Source: a bacterium
Lineage (GTDB): Bacteria; Krumholzibacteriota; Krumholzibacteria; LZORAL124-64-63
DNA length: 10,198 nucleotides
Assembly: GCA_030592025.1 (NCBI GenBank)
Contig: JAUUZX010000014.1
Coordinates: 1-10,198, forward strand
Reading direction: 5' to 3'
Shown: positions 1 to 5,867 of the stretch, in pieces
Layout of the letters: each line of letters begins with the position of its first letter
Position numbering within the stretch: position 1 is the stretch's first letter
Position numbers and translations under genes: made by a program
Notes under the pieces: model-generated
The model's input: only the letters and a program-made list of their open reading frames with translations
The model's database searches: none
What the model was told of the DNA's origin: nothing

Positions 1-402
1 CCCCAGCATGAGCACGTAGGCCGCCGGTGCGGTCATGACGAAGATGACGACGGCGCCCACCAGGGCCGCCGGCCGGCCGTACCGCCGCTCCAGCAGGTCC
101 GGCACCGTGAGGACGGCGCTGCGGCGGGCGCGGCGGGCCAGCCACAGGGCGAAGAGGCCCGCGTACAGGTAGTAGGGCACACCGAAGACGAGCCAGTTGC
201 TCACGCCGAATTTCCAGGTGTACTCGCCGACGCCGAGGATGCCCCCGTACCAGGTGGTCACCAGGGAGGCCGTGAAGGCGGGCAGGGTGAGGCGACGGCC
301 GGCCACGAGGTAGTCGACGGCATCGCTGGTCGTCGACCGGAAGAGGCGGATCACCACGAAGAGCAGGAACAGGACGTAGACCAGAACGGCCGGGTGGATC
401 AC
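1..402 (-). CDS. Sodium:solute symporter (SSS/SLC5 family), N-terminal fragment, probable thiamine transporter
   Basis: Partial gene: the first 134 codons are visible and the frame stays open to the left edge. It is predicted to be an inner-membrane Na+-coupled uptake carrier. The start is hydrophobic (VLVYVLFLLFVVIRLF), followed by DYLVAGRRLTLPAFTASLVTTWYGG at residues 30-54, typical of the first helices of SSS transporters. TVPDLLERRYG at 99-109 matches the family's loop before the third helix. Translation starts at GTG (402-400), which overlaps the TGA stop of the thiamine pyrophosphokinase gene as GTGA, so coupled translation is likely. Third gene of a TPP-riboswitch operon, so the substrate is inferred to be thiamine or a precursor. 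A predicted SSS/PanF-like thiamine-precursor transporter (ThiV) is known from comparative genomics, but I cannot test whether this is its orthologue. The family call is firm; the substrate rests on context. Confidence 0.88.
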   Translation of the reverse strand, partial: MIHPAVLVYVLFLLFVVIRLFRSTTSDAVDYLVAGRRLTLPAFTASLVTTWYGGILGVGEYTWKFGVSNWLVFGVPYYLYAGLFALWLARRARRSAVLTVPDLLERRYGRPAALVGAVVIFVMTAPAAYVLMLG

Positions 403-1127
403 GGCTCGAGGTCCCCGAACACATCGCCCGAAATCTCCGCTTTCCGGTCCACCGTTACCAGCAGCGAACCTTCGCCCACGGTGATCAGCAGCGGCGACAT
501 GGCCACCCGGTTGCTGACCGTGGCGAAGGCGCCGGTCTGGAGCGTCTCGCCCAGCAACGGGTAGAGGGCGCCCTCCATGACGATGCCCTCGACCGTCCCG
601 GCCAGGGGCAACAGGGAGAAGCGCGTGCCCTCGGGCAGATCCCAGGAGGCGCTCATGCCCGGGCCCAGGCGCACCATGTCGGCGAAGGGGCCCGCGATGC
701 ACAGGCGCAGACGGTCGGCGAAGCGCTCGAGCAGGTGGCAGTTGTAGATGGTGTGGTCCAGGCGCCAGCCCGTGGCCCCCAGCAGAATCGCCTCGGTGAT
801 GCCGTGGTCGGCCAGGTACAGCAGGGCCTTTTCGCTGTCGGTCGTGCTCTGGTCGTCGACCTGCAGGTAGCGCGGCCCGTCACGGCCGTCGATGATGCGG
901 CCGGCCAGGGAGTCGAAGTCGCCGATGACCAGGTCGGGCACCCGCGGCAGTTCGTCGTAGGGATGGCCGGCGCCGTCGGCGCAGACGAAGATGTCGGCGC
1001 CCTCGAGCCAGTACTCGAGCAACTCCGGCTCGGGGGGCGGGCCGTCGCACAGCACGACGGCACGGGTTCCCTTGCGCGGGAAGATGGGGCAGGTGGCGCC
1101 GCCGGGTTCGCGATCCGTGTCAGTCAT
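399..1127 (-). CDS. thiN: Thiamine pyrophosphokinase
   Basis: Cytoplasmic enzyme of 242 residues that transfers pyrophosphate from ATP to thiamine, giving TPP directly; it is a salvage enzyme. Visible family motifs: CADGAG (49-54), IGDFDS (68-73) with the metal/nucleotide-binding acidic residues, DDQSTTDSEKAL (91-102), and GATGWRLDHTIYN (117-129), corresponding to the usual G-GGR-DH motif with a tryptophan in place of one glycine. The C-terminal half (about 165-228) is beta-rich and ends in GTVEGIVMEGALYPL and GAFATVSNRV, matching the thiamine-binding domain and its SN motif. Length is normal for a bacterial enzyme. The ATG overlaps the stop of the upstream receptor gene by one base (TGATG), and no Shine-Dalgarno sequence is visible before it, which points to termination-reinitiation. 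Its position behind a TPP riboswitch independently supports the function. Confidence 0.95.
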   Translation of the reverse strand: MTDTDREPGGATCPIFPRKGTRAVVLCDGPPPEPELLEYWLEGADIFVCADGAGHPYDELPRVPDLVIGDFDSLAGRIIDGRDGPRYLQVDDQSTTDSEKALLYLADHGITEAILLGATGWRLDHTIYNCHLLERFADRLRLCIAGPFADMVRLGPGMSASWDLPEGTRFSLLPLAGTVEGIVMEGALYPLLGETLQTGAFATVSNRVAMSPLLITVGEGSLLVTVDRKAEISGDVFGDLEP

Positions 1128-3400
1128 CAGAAGTCGTAGTCCAATCCGGCGACGAAGTTCCGTCCGCCCGCGGGTGTGTAGTGGTTCTCACCGTACCAGT
1201 ATCCCCATGTTTCGTACTCGGTGTCAGCAATATTCCTCAGATGGAGGAAGGCCGTCGCGCCCTCCAGCGGCGCGAACCCCGACTTGCCGACGTCGAGCCA
1301 CAGGGACAGGTCGACGGTGGTCCAGGGGTCGATGGTGCGGTCGTCGTCCCCCGTGTTGTCCAGGTGCTGGCGGCCCGTGTTGCGCAAACGAAGGCGCGTG
1401 CGCAGGCCACCATGCCAGGAGCGGCCCCAGGTGGCCATGACCAGGTGCTGGGGGAACAGGGCGATGGGGTTGCCCGCGTAGTCGTGGACGGACCCGTCCC
1501 AGTCGTGGAAAAGGAACGTGTCGAACTCGTCCCAGCTGCGGCTGCCGGCCACCGCGATGTGGTCGTCCTCGCTCAGCTGTACACGCAGGCCCAGTTCGAC
1601 GCCCCGGTGCAGGGTCTGGCCCGCGTTGCCGCGGATCGAACTGCCGTCCTCGCCCACGCCGCCCAGGGGCACGATCTCGTTCTCGAAGTCCATCCAGTAA
1701 CCGCCCACGGTGAGGCTCGCCTTCTCACCGCGCCAGGAAAAGCCCACCTCGTAGTCCGTGACCTCCTCCTCCTGCACCAACGGGTCGGACCACTCGGTGT
1801 AGGCGACGGAGCCGTCGGCGTTGCGCACCTGGCGGGAGTTGCGGAACAGGGGCTGGACCCCCAGGTCGGACCCGCTCTGCCAGGTGTCGAAGAGCTCGCC
1901 GTCGGTGGGCTCGCGGTGGTTCACGCCCACCGAGCCGTACACCTGCAGGTCGCCGTTCCAGGGACGGGCGGGCACGGTCCAGTTCAGCGCCCCCTTGGGG
2001 TTGAAGAAGTCCCAGTCGACGGTGTAGGCGTTGAGCTGGTCGCCGGTGAAGTTCTTCTCCTCCAGTTGACGGAACGCGTACTCCTTGTGCTGGAAGTGGA
2101 GGTCGGCCGTGAGGGTGAGGCCCGGCGCCACCTCGTAGCGCTGGTTGGCGTAGAGGGAGAAGGCGTCCTTGTCACCGGTGTACTGGTGGTACTTGAACTC
2201 GTCGCTGAAGTCGGCCGTGGAGAAGCCCTCGGCCCACAGGACCTTGCCCCAGTGGTTCGAGTGGAAGGTGTACCAGTCGCCCCCCACCAGCAGACGGCCC
2301 CGGTCCTGCTCCCAGGTCAGGCTCGGCACCCAGCCCACGTGTTCCTTGCGCACCCATTTCTGGCGGATGAGGTCGACCTCGTCGTCGGACCCCACCCCCG
2401 GCAGGGTGTCCAGGGAGTAGGCGTGGGCGTCGGCGCCCTCCTTGAAGTTCTCGTAGAAGCCCTCGCCCATGATGTAGTAGACGCGGCTGTCCAGGGTGAC
2501 CCGGTCGCCGAGGTAGAACGTGTTGCCCAGGGTGTAGTGGGGCTGCCGGAAGTCGTCGACGGCGTTGTGGTAGGTCTCCACATTGGCCCGACGGTTCACG
2601 GCCAGCACCGACTCGGGAACCGCGTCCCAGGCGTGCCGGGTGACCTCGCGACCGGTCCACACGTCGACCCGCGTGGTCTGGCGATCGGTCTCCCACAGGC
2701 CGGTCCAGAACAGGCCCCAGCCATCGTGGCCGCTGCGGTCGCGGTAGCCGTCGCTCTCCTGGCGGGAAAGGCGAAAGCTGGACGACAGCCCCTGGCCCAG
2801 ATCACCGGTCTCGTAACCGACGGCCTGGCGCTGGTAGCCGTAGCTGCCCGTGCCCAGGGAGACGCGACCGGCGGGTTCATGGCCCAGGCGTCGCGGCTCG
2901 ATGTTCACCGTGCCGCCGATGGCGGTCATGCCGCCCACCGAGTTGGTGACGCCGCGCTGGATCTGGATGTCCTCGACGCTCCCGGCCAGGTCGGGCATGT
3001 CCACCCACCAGATCTGGTGGTCCTCGGGATCGTTGAGGGGGACGCCGCCGAACAGCACGCCGACCCGGCGCTGGTCGAAACCGCGGACCTTCAGGTAGGT
3101 GTAGCCTAGGCCGCTGCCCGCGTCGCCATAGGCGAAGACGCCGGGTTGGGACTGGAGCAGCATGGGCAGCTCCAGGTCGGGCTCCCGCAGGTCGAGCTCG
3201 GCCCGCCCGATGTTGGTGACGGCCAGTTGGGTCGCGGTGTCGTAACGGCTGGCCGTGACGAGGATGTCGTCCGCCCGGTGGAGCGTCGTGTCCCGCGGCG
3301 CGTCGGCGGCGAGCACCGGCGAGGCGAGGATGTAGCCGATGATCACGACCGTGACGAAGGCCGCCGTGAAGGCCAGAGCCCGGTATAGAAAGGAACGCAT
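1127..3400 (-). CDS. TonB-dependent outer-membrane receptor, probable thiamine receptor
   Basis: Outer-membrane gated beta-barrel of 757 residues, energised by TonB-ExbB-ExbD. I place the start at the ATG at 3400: it opens a clean signal peptide (MRSFLYRALAFT, a hydrophobic core, cleavage near VLA/AD around residue 31). A GTG nine codons upstream keeps the frame open but has no RBS and would bury the signal peptide. A TonB-box-like DDILVTASR lies at residues 44-52. The plug domain follows, with LQSQPGVFAYGDAGSGLGYTYLKVRGF, then VGVLFGGVPLND and IQRGVTNSVGGMTAIGGTVNI. The rest is barrel with alternating aromatic strands, ending RNFVAGLDYDF with a terminal Phe. It is first gene after a TPP riboswitch and overlaps the kinase gene, so thiamine is the likely ligand. 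This parallels the riboswitch-controlled receptor-PnuT-kinase operons described in Bacteroidetes. Ligand identity is inferred from context, not from binding residues. Confidence 0.93.
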   Translation of the reverse strand: MRSFLYRALAFTAAFVTVVIIGYILASPVLAADAPRDTTLHRADDILVTASRYDTATQLAVTNIGRAELDLREPDLELPMLLQSQPGVFAYGDAGSGLGYTYLKVRGFDQRRVGVLFGGVPLNDPEDHQIWWVDMPDLAGSVEDIQIQRGVTNSVGGMTAIGGTVNIEPRRLGHEPAGRVSLGTGSYGYQRQAVGYETGDLGQGLSSSFRLSRQESDGYRDRSGHDGWGLFWTGLWETDRQTTRVDVWTGREVTRHAWDAVPESVLAVNRRANVETYHNAVDDFRQPHYTLGNTFYLGDRVTLDSRVYYIMGEGFYENFKEGADAHAYSLDTLPGVGSDDEVDLIRQKWVRKEHVGWVPSLTWEQDRGRLLVGGDWYTFHSNHWGKVLWAEGFSTADFSDEFKYHQYTGDKDAFSLYANQRYEVAPGLTLTADLHFQHKEYAFRQLEEKNFTGDQLNAYTVDWDFFNPKGALNWTVPARPWNGDLQVYGSVGVNHREPTDGELFDTWQSGSDLGVQPLFRNSRQVRNADGSVAYTEWSDPLVQEEEVTDYEVGFSWRGEKASLTVGGYWMDFENEIVPLGGVGEDGSSIRGNAGQTLHRGVELGLRVQLSEDDHIAVAGSRSWDEFDTFLFHDWDGSVHDYAGNPIALFPQHLVMATWGRSWHGGLRTRLRLRNTGRQHLDNTGDDDRTIDPWTTVDLSLWLDVGKSGFAPLEGATAFLHLRNIADTEYETWGYWYGENHYTPAGGRNFVAGLDYDF

Positions 3401-3452
3401 GGCACACACCCCAGTGGTGGTGGCCACGCCGGTTGCAGTGGGACAGGGACAG

Positions 3453-3478
3453 AAAACGGCACCCGAAGATGGGTGCCG
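3453..3478 (-). terminator. Intrinsic terminator of the TPP riboswitch expression platform
   Basis: On the minus strand an 8-bp perfect stem (CGGCACCC / GGGTGCCG, arms 3471-3478 and 3457-3464) closes a six-base ATCTTC loop and is followed directly by TTTTCT. It lies 8 bases after the aptamer's P1 3' strand and about 50 bases before the receptor ATG, the expected place for a riboswitch attenuator. The T-run is short (four plus one). The aptamer's GGGTG (within 3564-3568) could pair with the CACCC of the 5' arm and serve as a weak antiterminator; that pairing is inference. Confidence 0.75.
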
Positions 3479-3486
3479 AGTGAGGC

Positions 3487-3575
3487 CCGTTTCCCTACGC
3501 CGGCATGATCCGGTTCAGGTTCGGAGGGTCTTTCTCAGACGGCCCGCTCATTGGCGGGACGTCACCCCTAACGGT
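3487..3575 (-). ncRNA. TPP riboswitch (THI element) aptamer
   Basis: Cis-regulatory RNA that binds thiamine pyrophosphate and lowers expression of the downstream operon. Conserved blocks appear in order on the minus strand: CCGTT (P1 5' strand, 3570-3574), AGGGGTG, a CCCGC/GCGGG hairpin in the variable P3 extension, the invariant CTGAGA (3533-3538), ACCCT, GAACCTGA (3515-3522), CCGGATCATGCCGG, then CGTAGGGAA, and AACGG (3487-3491), which closes P1 with CCGTT. CTGAGA is the pyrimidine-binding core; the region around GGATCATGCCGGCG corresponds to the diphosphate-binding arm. Followed by an intrinsic terminator, so control is most likely by transcription termination. The receptor, kinase and transporter genes downstream agree with a thiamine regulon. 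Confidence 0.96.
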
Positions 3576-3582
3576 CGCCGGA

Positions 3583-3611
3583 AAGGTAGCGAGCCAAGCC
3601 ATGGGTGTCAA
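3583..3611 (-). promoter_or_regulatory. Sigma70-like promoter of the thiamine operon
   Basis: On the minus strand a perfect -35 box TTGACA (3606-3611) is separated by exactly 17 bases from TACCTT (3583-3588), which keeps the TA...T of the -10 consensus. The expected transcription start falls around 3575, at the first base of riboswitch helix P1, so the transcript would begin with the aptamer. This positional fit is the best argument that the promoter is real. Confidence 0.65.
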
Positions 3612-3642
3612 CGAGGAGCGCGACCAACCAGGGGAGGATGGA

Positions 3643-3674
3643 GTGTCCCGGACTGGGACATGGGCTCGGGACAC
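3643..3674. repeat. Inverted repeat upstream of the thiamine operon promoter
   Basis: Two perfect 8-base arms, GTGTCCCG (3643-3650) and CGGGACAC (3667-3674), are separated by 16 bases. The first arm also pairs with a nearer GGGACA (3655-3660), giving a second dyad, TGTCCC-N5-GGGACA. A further GGGACA occurs at 3795-3800. The repeat starts about 32 bases upstream of the -35 box of the operon promoter. It could be a regulator binding site or an RNA hairpin in a longer leader; no regulator is identified. Confidence 0.4.
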
Positions 3675-3842
3675 AATGGGTCATTCTGGCACACACGCCA
3701 CGATAGCTATGATCGCAACTCATTATACTGCTACGCGTTTCGGCATACTTGCTTTGCGGCCCACGCCTTGCATCCGGGGATTTGACAGCGAAGTGGGACA
3801 CGAGGGGTGACAAGGGGGATACCGTGCACCAGACCATTCATC

Positions 3843-3858
3843 TCGCCGGGCCCGGCGA
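3843..3858 (-). terminator. GC-rich palindrome after the phosphatase gene, possible terminator
   Basis: A perfect 16-base palindrome, TCGCCGGGCCCGGCGA, begins about 32 bases past the TAG stop of the phosphatase gene (minus-strand direction). As RNA it could fold into a short, very stable hairpin. No T-run follows, so this would be an atypical or factor-assisted terminator, or simply a chance GC-rich dyad. Its position at a transcription-unit boundary is the only support. Confidence 0.3.
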
Positions 3859-3889
3859 CGGCGTGTTGTAGATAGATGAGCCCGATTGA

Positions 3890-4561
3890 CTACTGCTCCA
3901 CCACCACTCCCGGATAGGTCGTCATCTCCCAGGGAATGTGACCACTGTCGGCAAAGCTGATGAGCTTGGTCGAGCCATCGGCGCGCACCTGCACCACCGT
4001 CAGGCTGCAGTTGGCGATGCTGGCCTCCAGCCAGTTGAGGGGGTCGTTCGCCAGCACCCGGGCGGTGAACCAGCGGATGACGTTGCCGTGGCAGACGATC
4101 ACGTCGTGTTCGTCGGCGTCCGCCGTCGCCGGCCGGAAGATCCGCGCCCAGGCCGCCTCGAGCGCGGCTTCGCACGCCTCCGCCTCCCCCGGCTCCAGGT
4201 CGTCCATGATGTCCTGACGGGTGGTCGCCGGCGTGCATTCGCGAATATCGTCGTGCAGCGCCGGTTCGAGCCCCGGGAAACGCGAGGCGATGAGCTCCGC
4301 CGTCTCACGGGCCCGGTTCATGGTGCTCGCCTGGATCGACGTGATCGTCACCGGCTGCGCATCCAGGCGCGCCGCCACGAGCCGGGTCTGCTGACGGCCC
4401 AACGCCACGAGTTCGCCCTCGTCGGGCGTGTCGACACCGTGCTCGTACTCGCCGTGGCGGATCAGGTAGATGTTGCGGACCGGCTCGTCGCGGGTGGGCA
4501 GGACGGCAAGAGCCGAAGCCGCGCCGACAACGAGAAGCAGCAGTACGATCACGAAACGCAT
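3890..4561 (-). CDS. Exported or membrane-anchored PGAM5-like histidine phosphatase
   Basis: Histidine phosphatase superfamily (phosphoglycerate-mutase fold), 223 residues. The first 20 residues (MRFVIVLLLLVVGAASALAV) form an uncleaved anchor or signal peptide, so the catalytic domain is probably periplasmic. The RHG motif is IYLIRHGEY (31-39), with His36 the expected phosphohistidine nucleophile and Arg35 its partner. STMNRARETAE (79-89) is the second motif with Arg83, RECT (107-110) supplies the likely acid Glu108, and IVCHGNVIRWF (155-165) carries His158. The CH-NVIR block and the late ADSGHIP resemble PGAM5-type Ser/Thr phosphatases more than glycolytic mutases. All expected catalytic residues are present. 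The substrate is unknown; secreted relatives such as Ais act on lipopolysaccharide phosphates. No clear Shine-Dalgarno precedes the only plausible ATG. It lies 82 bases after the PorV-like gene on the same strand and may share its transcript. Confidence 0.85.
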   Translation of the reverse strand: MRFVIVLLLLVVGAASALAVLPTRDEPVRNIYLIRHGEYEHGVDTPDEGELVALGRQQTRLVAARLDAQPVTITSIQASTMNRARETAELIASRFPGLEPALHDDIRECTPATTRQDIMDDLEPGEAEACEAALEAAWARIFRPATADADEHDVIVCHGNVIRWFTARVLANDPLNWLEASIANCSLTVVQVRADGSTKLISFADSGHIPWEMTTYPGVVVEQ

Positions 4562-4643
4562 AGTGGACGACTTTCGACGGGGCCGCTCAGGAGCCGGATC
4601 CCCTTCAGGCTAACGCCTCGGCCACCTTCACGGCAAGGCAACC

Positions 4644-5705
4644 CTAGAAAATGTACGCCACCCGCGCACCCCAGCCGTCCTCGGTGTGGTCATCCCCGGT
4701 GTCGTAGAGATCGCCGTACCCGATGCGGACCCAGTGGAGCTCCACCCGCCACGGTCCCATGGCCGGCTCCGCCAATCGCAGACCCAGGCCCCAGGTGGTC
4801 GCGTGGTCCGGCAGGGACTGGTCCGTCCCCCAGCGCAGGGAGAGCACCTGCAACGCAGTGACCTCGGCGCCCCACTGGCTCTCGTCCGACCACGCGCTGT
4901 CGATGAATTCGGTGCGGGTGAACGCCGCCCGGACGGCCACGGCGTCCCGGTCTCGGCCCTCGGGGCGGAAGCCGGCGCCGAAGGTGAAGCCCAGGCGCAC
5001 GTGGCGCGGAAGGAGAGCCTCCCGCTCATCGAACGAGACCTTGGCCTTAAAGATGTTCTGCCAGGCCGCGGCGCAGGCCACGCTCGTCCAGCCGCCGACA
5101 TGATCCCGCCGCCAACCGAACGTCGCCCCCGCGTCGATGCCCTCAGTCGTCTTGTTCATCGTCTCTTCATCGTTGAGTTCGCTCTTCATCTCATAGTGCC
5201 GGTAGTTCATCCCGAACGCCCACTGGCGTCGGGTCGAATCGCCGCGATGGTCGCCATCACCCAGGCTCAGGCCCACGACGGTCAGGCGTTCATGGCCGCG
5301 GATGTAGTCGCCCGTGCCACTTGGCTCGTACGCGGTGCGGAGCTCGTTCTCCCAACTGATTTCATTGCGCGCCACCGTCACCCGCCACGACCCCAGGGAA
5401 ACACCGGCCGCCAGGGTCTCCAGGTCGATCTCCGCCAGGTAGTTCATGCGGTCGTAGGAAACCGTGGCGGCGGGGCCCTCATCCAGGTACGCGGGGTTGA
5501 CCAGGACGGCCTGGGGACCACCGCCCTCGGCCAGATCAGCATTGCCCATGGCGGTCCGGCGGGCGTCGGTGAAGAGCCCCTCCCACCGGAGCACATAGGT
5601 GCCCGCGTTGGCGAACCCGGCGGCCGTCGCCAACTGTGGGACAACCCCCGCGACGAGCACGAGAGCCGCGGCCAGGAACAGGTGGGTCACAGGACGGCGG
5701 GGCAT
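4644..5705 (-). CDS. PorV/FadL-like outer-membrane beta-barrel protein
   Basis: Predicted outer-membrane barrel of 353 residues. The start at 5705 is chosen because an AGGAGG lies 7 bases upstream and the protein then opens with a standard signal peptide (MPRRPVTHLF, a hydrophobic core, cleavage near ATA/AG at about 29). A start at 5753 would fall at or upstream of the predicted transcription start. Just after cleavage comes the block DARRTAMGNADLAEGG followed by VLVNPAYL, which matches the conserved N-terminal signature of PorV/PorQ/UPF0164-type proteins (ordinarily G-R-AMGGA ... NPA-L). The rest alternates charged and aromatic residues typical of barrel strands and ends VAYIF with a terminal Phe. 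PorV is a type IX secretion component, but many family members are not, and no T9SS gene is visible here, so I do not assign that role. Transcribed away from the spermidine-synthase-like gene. Confidence 0.78.
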   Translation of the reverse strand: MPRRPVTHLFLAAALVLVAGVVPQLATAAGFANAGTYVLRWEGLFTDARRTAMGNADLAEGGGPQAVLVNPAYLDEGPAATVSYDRMNYLAEIDLETLAAGVSLGSWRVTVARNEISWENELRTAYEPSGTGDYIRGHERLTVVGLSLGDGDHRGDSTRRQWAFGMNYRHYEMKSELNDEETMNKTTEGIDAGATFGWRRDHVGGWTSVACAAAWQNIFKAKVSFDEREALLPRHVRLGFTFGAGFRPEGRDRDAVAVRAAFTRTEFIDSAWSDESQWGAEVTALQVLSLRWGTDQSLPDHATTWGLGLRLAEPAMGPWRVELHWVRIGYGDLYDTGDDHTEDGWGARVAYIF

Positions 5706-5712
5706 GGGATAT

Positions 5713-5718
5713 CCTCCT
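5713..5718 (-). promoter_or_regulatory. Shine-Dalgarno site that fixes the PorV-like start
   Basis: AGGAGG on the minus strand (within CGAGGAGGATATCCC) sits 7 bases before the ATG at 5705. An upstream in-frame Met at 5753 has no such site and would place a charged segment before the signal peptide. Confidence 0.8.
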
Positions 5719-5751
5719 CGAATACGCAGGGGTTCCTGATATGGGTGTTTC

Positions 5752-5781
5752 ACACTAGGCGATTCCGACGATCGTTGTCAA
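5752..5781 (-). promoter_or_regulatory. Sigma70-like promoter of the PorV-like gene
   Basis: On the minus strand a perfect TTGACA (5776-5781) is followed after 18 bases by TAGTGT (5752-5757), which keeps the TA...T of the -10 box. Transcription would start near 5745, giving a leader of about 40 bases that contains the strong RBS. It has the same architecture as the thiamine-operon promoter in this window (perfect -35, weak -10). Confidence 0.55.
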
Positions 5782-5808
5782 CGGCGCCTCGCCCCCGGTT
5801 TCGGCCCA

Positions 5809-5817
5809 TGGTATGCT
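5809..5817 (+). promoter_or_regulatory. Possible extended -10 promoter of the spermidine-synthase-like gene
   Basis: TGGTATGCT fits the extended -10 pattern TG-N-TATAAT with four of six bases in the hexamer. No good -35 box lies upstream, as is allowed for extended -10 promoters. Transcription would begin near 5824, about 45 bases before the chosen ATG at 5868, and after the alternative ATG at 5808. Confidence 0.3.
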
Positions 5818-5867
5818 GCCCACGTCTCGCGATGCGTGAACGGCCCACCCCAACCCTGGACAGGACC

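Larger units (their letters stand above)
3612..3889. other. Gene-free stretch with inverted repeat, isolated TATAAT and palindrome
   Basis: No convincing coding frame on either strand: the frames open here lack an RBS and family features and mostly run into the riboswitch. Three structures are visible. First, an inverted repeat GTGTCCCG / CGGGACAC (3643-3650 and 3667-3674), with a nested TGTCCC-N5-GGGACA (3644-3660), just upstream of the operon promoter. Second, a perfect minus-strand TATAAT (3722-3727) without a good -35 box. Third, a palindrome at 3843-3858 just past the end of the phosphatase gene. The stretch around 3675-3765 is more AT-rich than the surrounding genes. Confidence 0.5.

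Noticed and set aside
1181..3109. Plus-strand open frame of 642 codons opposite the TonB-dependent receptor
   Set aside because: It is a shadow of high-GC codon use: the composition is dominated by Val, Gly, Ala and Leu with no domain, while the opposite strand encodes a complete receptor with signal peptide, plug and terminal Phe.
3401..3427. GTG start of the receptor nine codons upstream
   Set aside because: No Shine-Dalgarno lies before it and it would place MATTTGVCA in front of an otherwise normal signal peptide. The ATG at 3400 is simpler.
3505..3810. Small frames across the riboswitch and gene-free stretch, both strands
   Set aside because: They overlap conserved riboswitch positions, have no RBS and no recognisable protein features.
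4686..5867. Upstream extension of the plus-strand frame ahead of the spermidine-synthase-like gene
   Set aside because: It lies antisense to the PorV-like gene, has no recognisable domain, and the membrane protein has a natural start at 5868. The frame is open only by GC bias.
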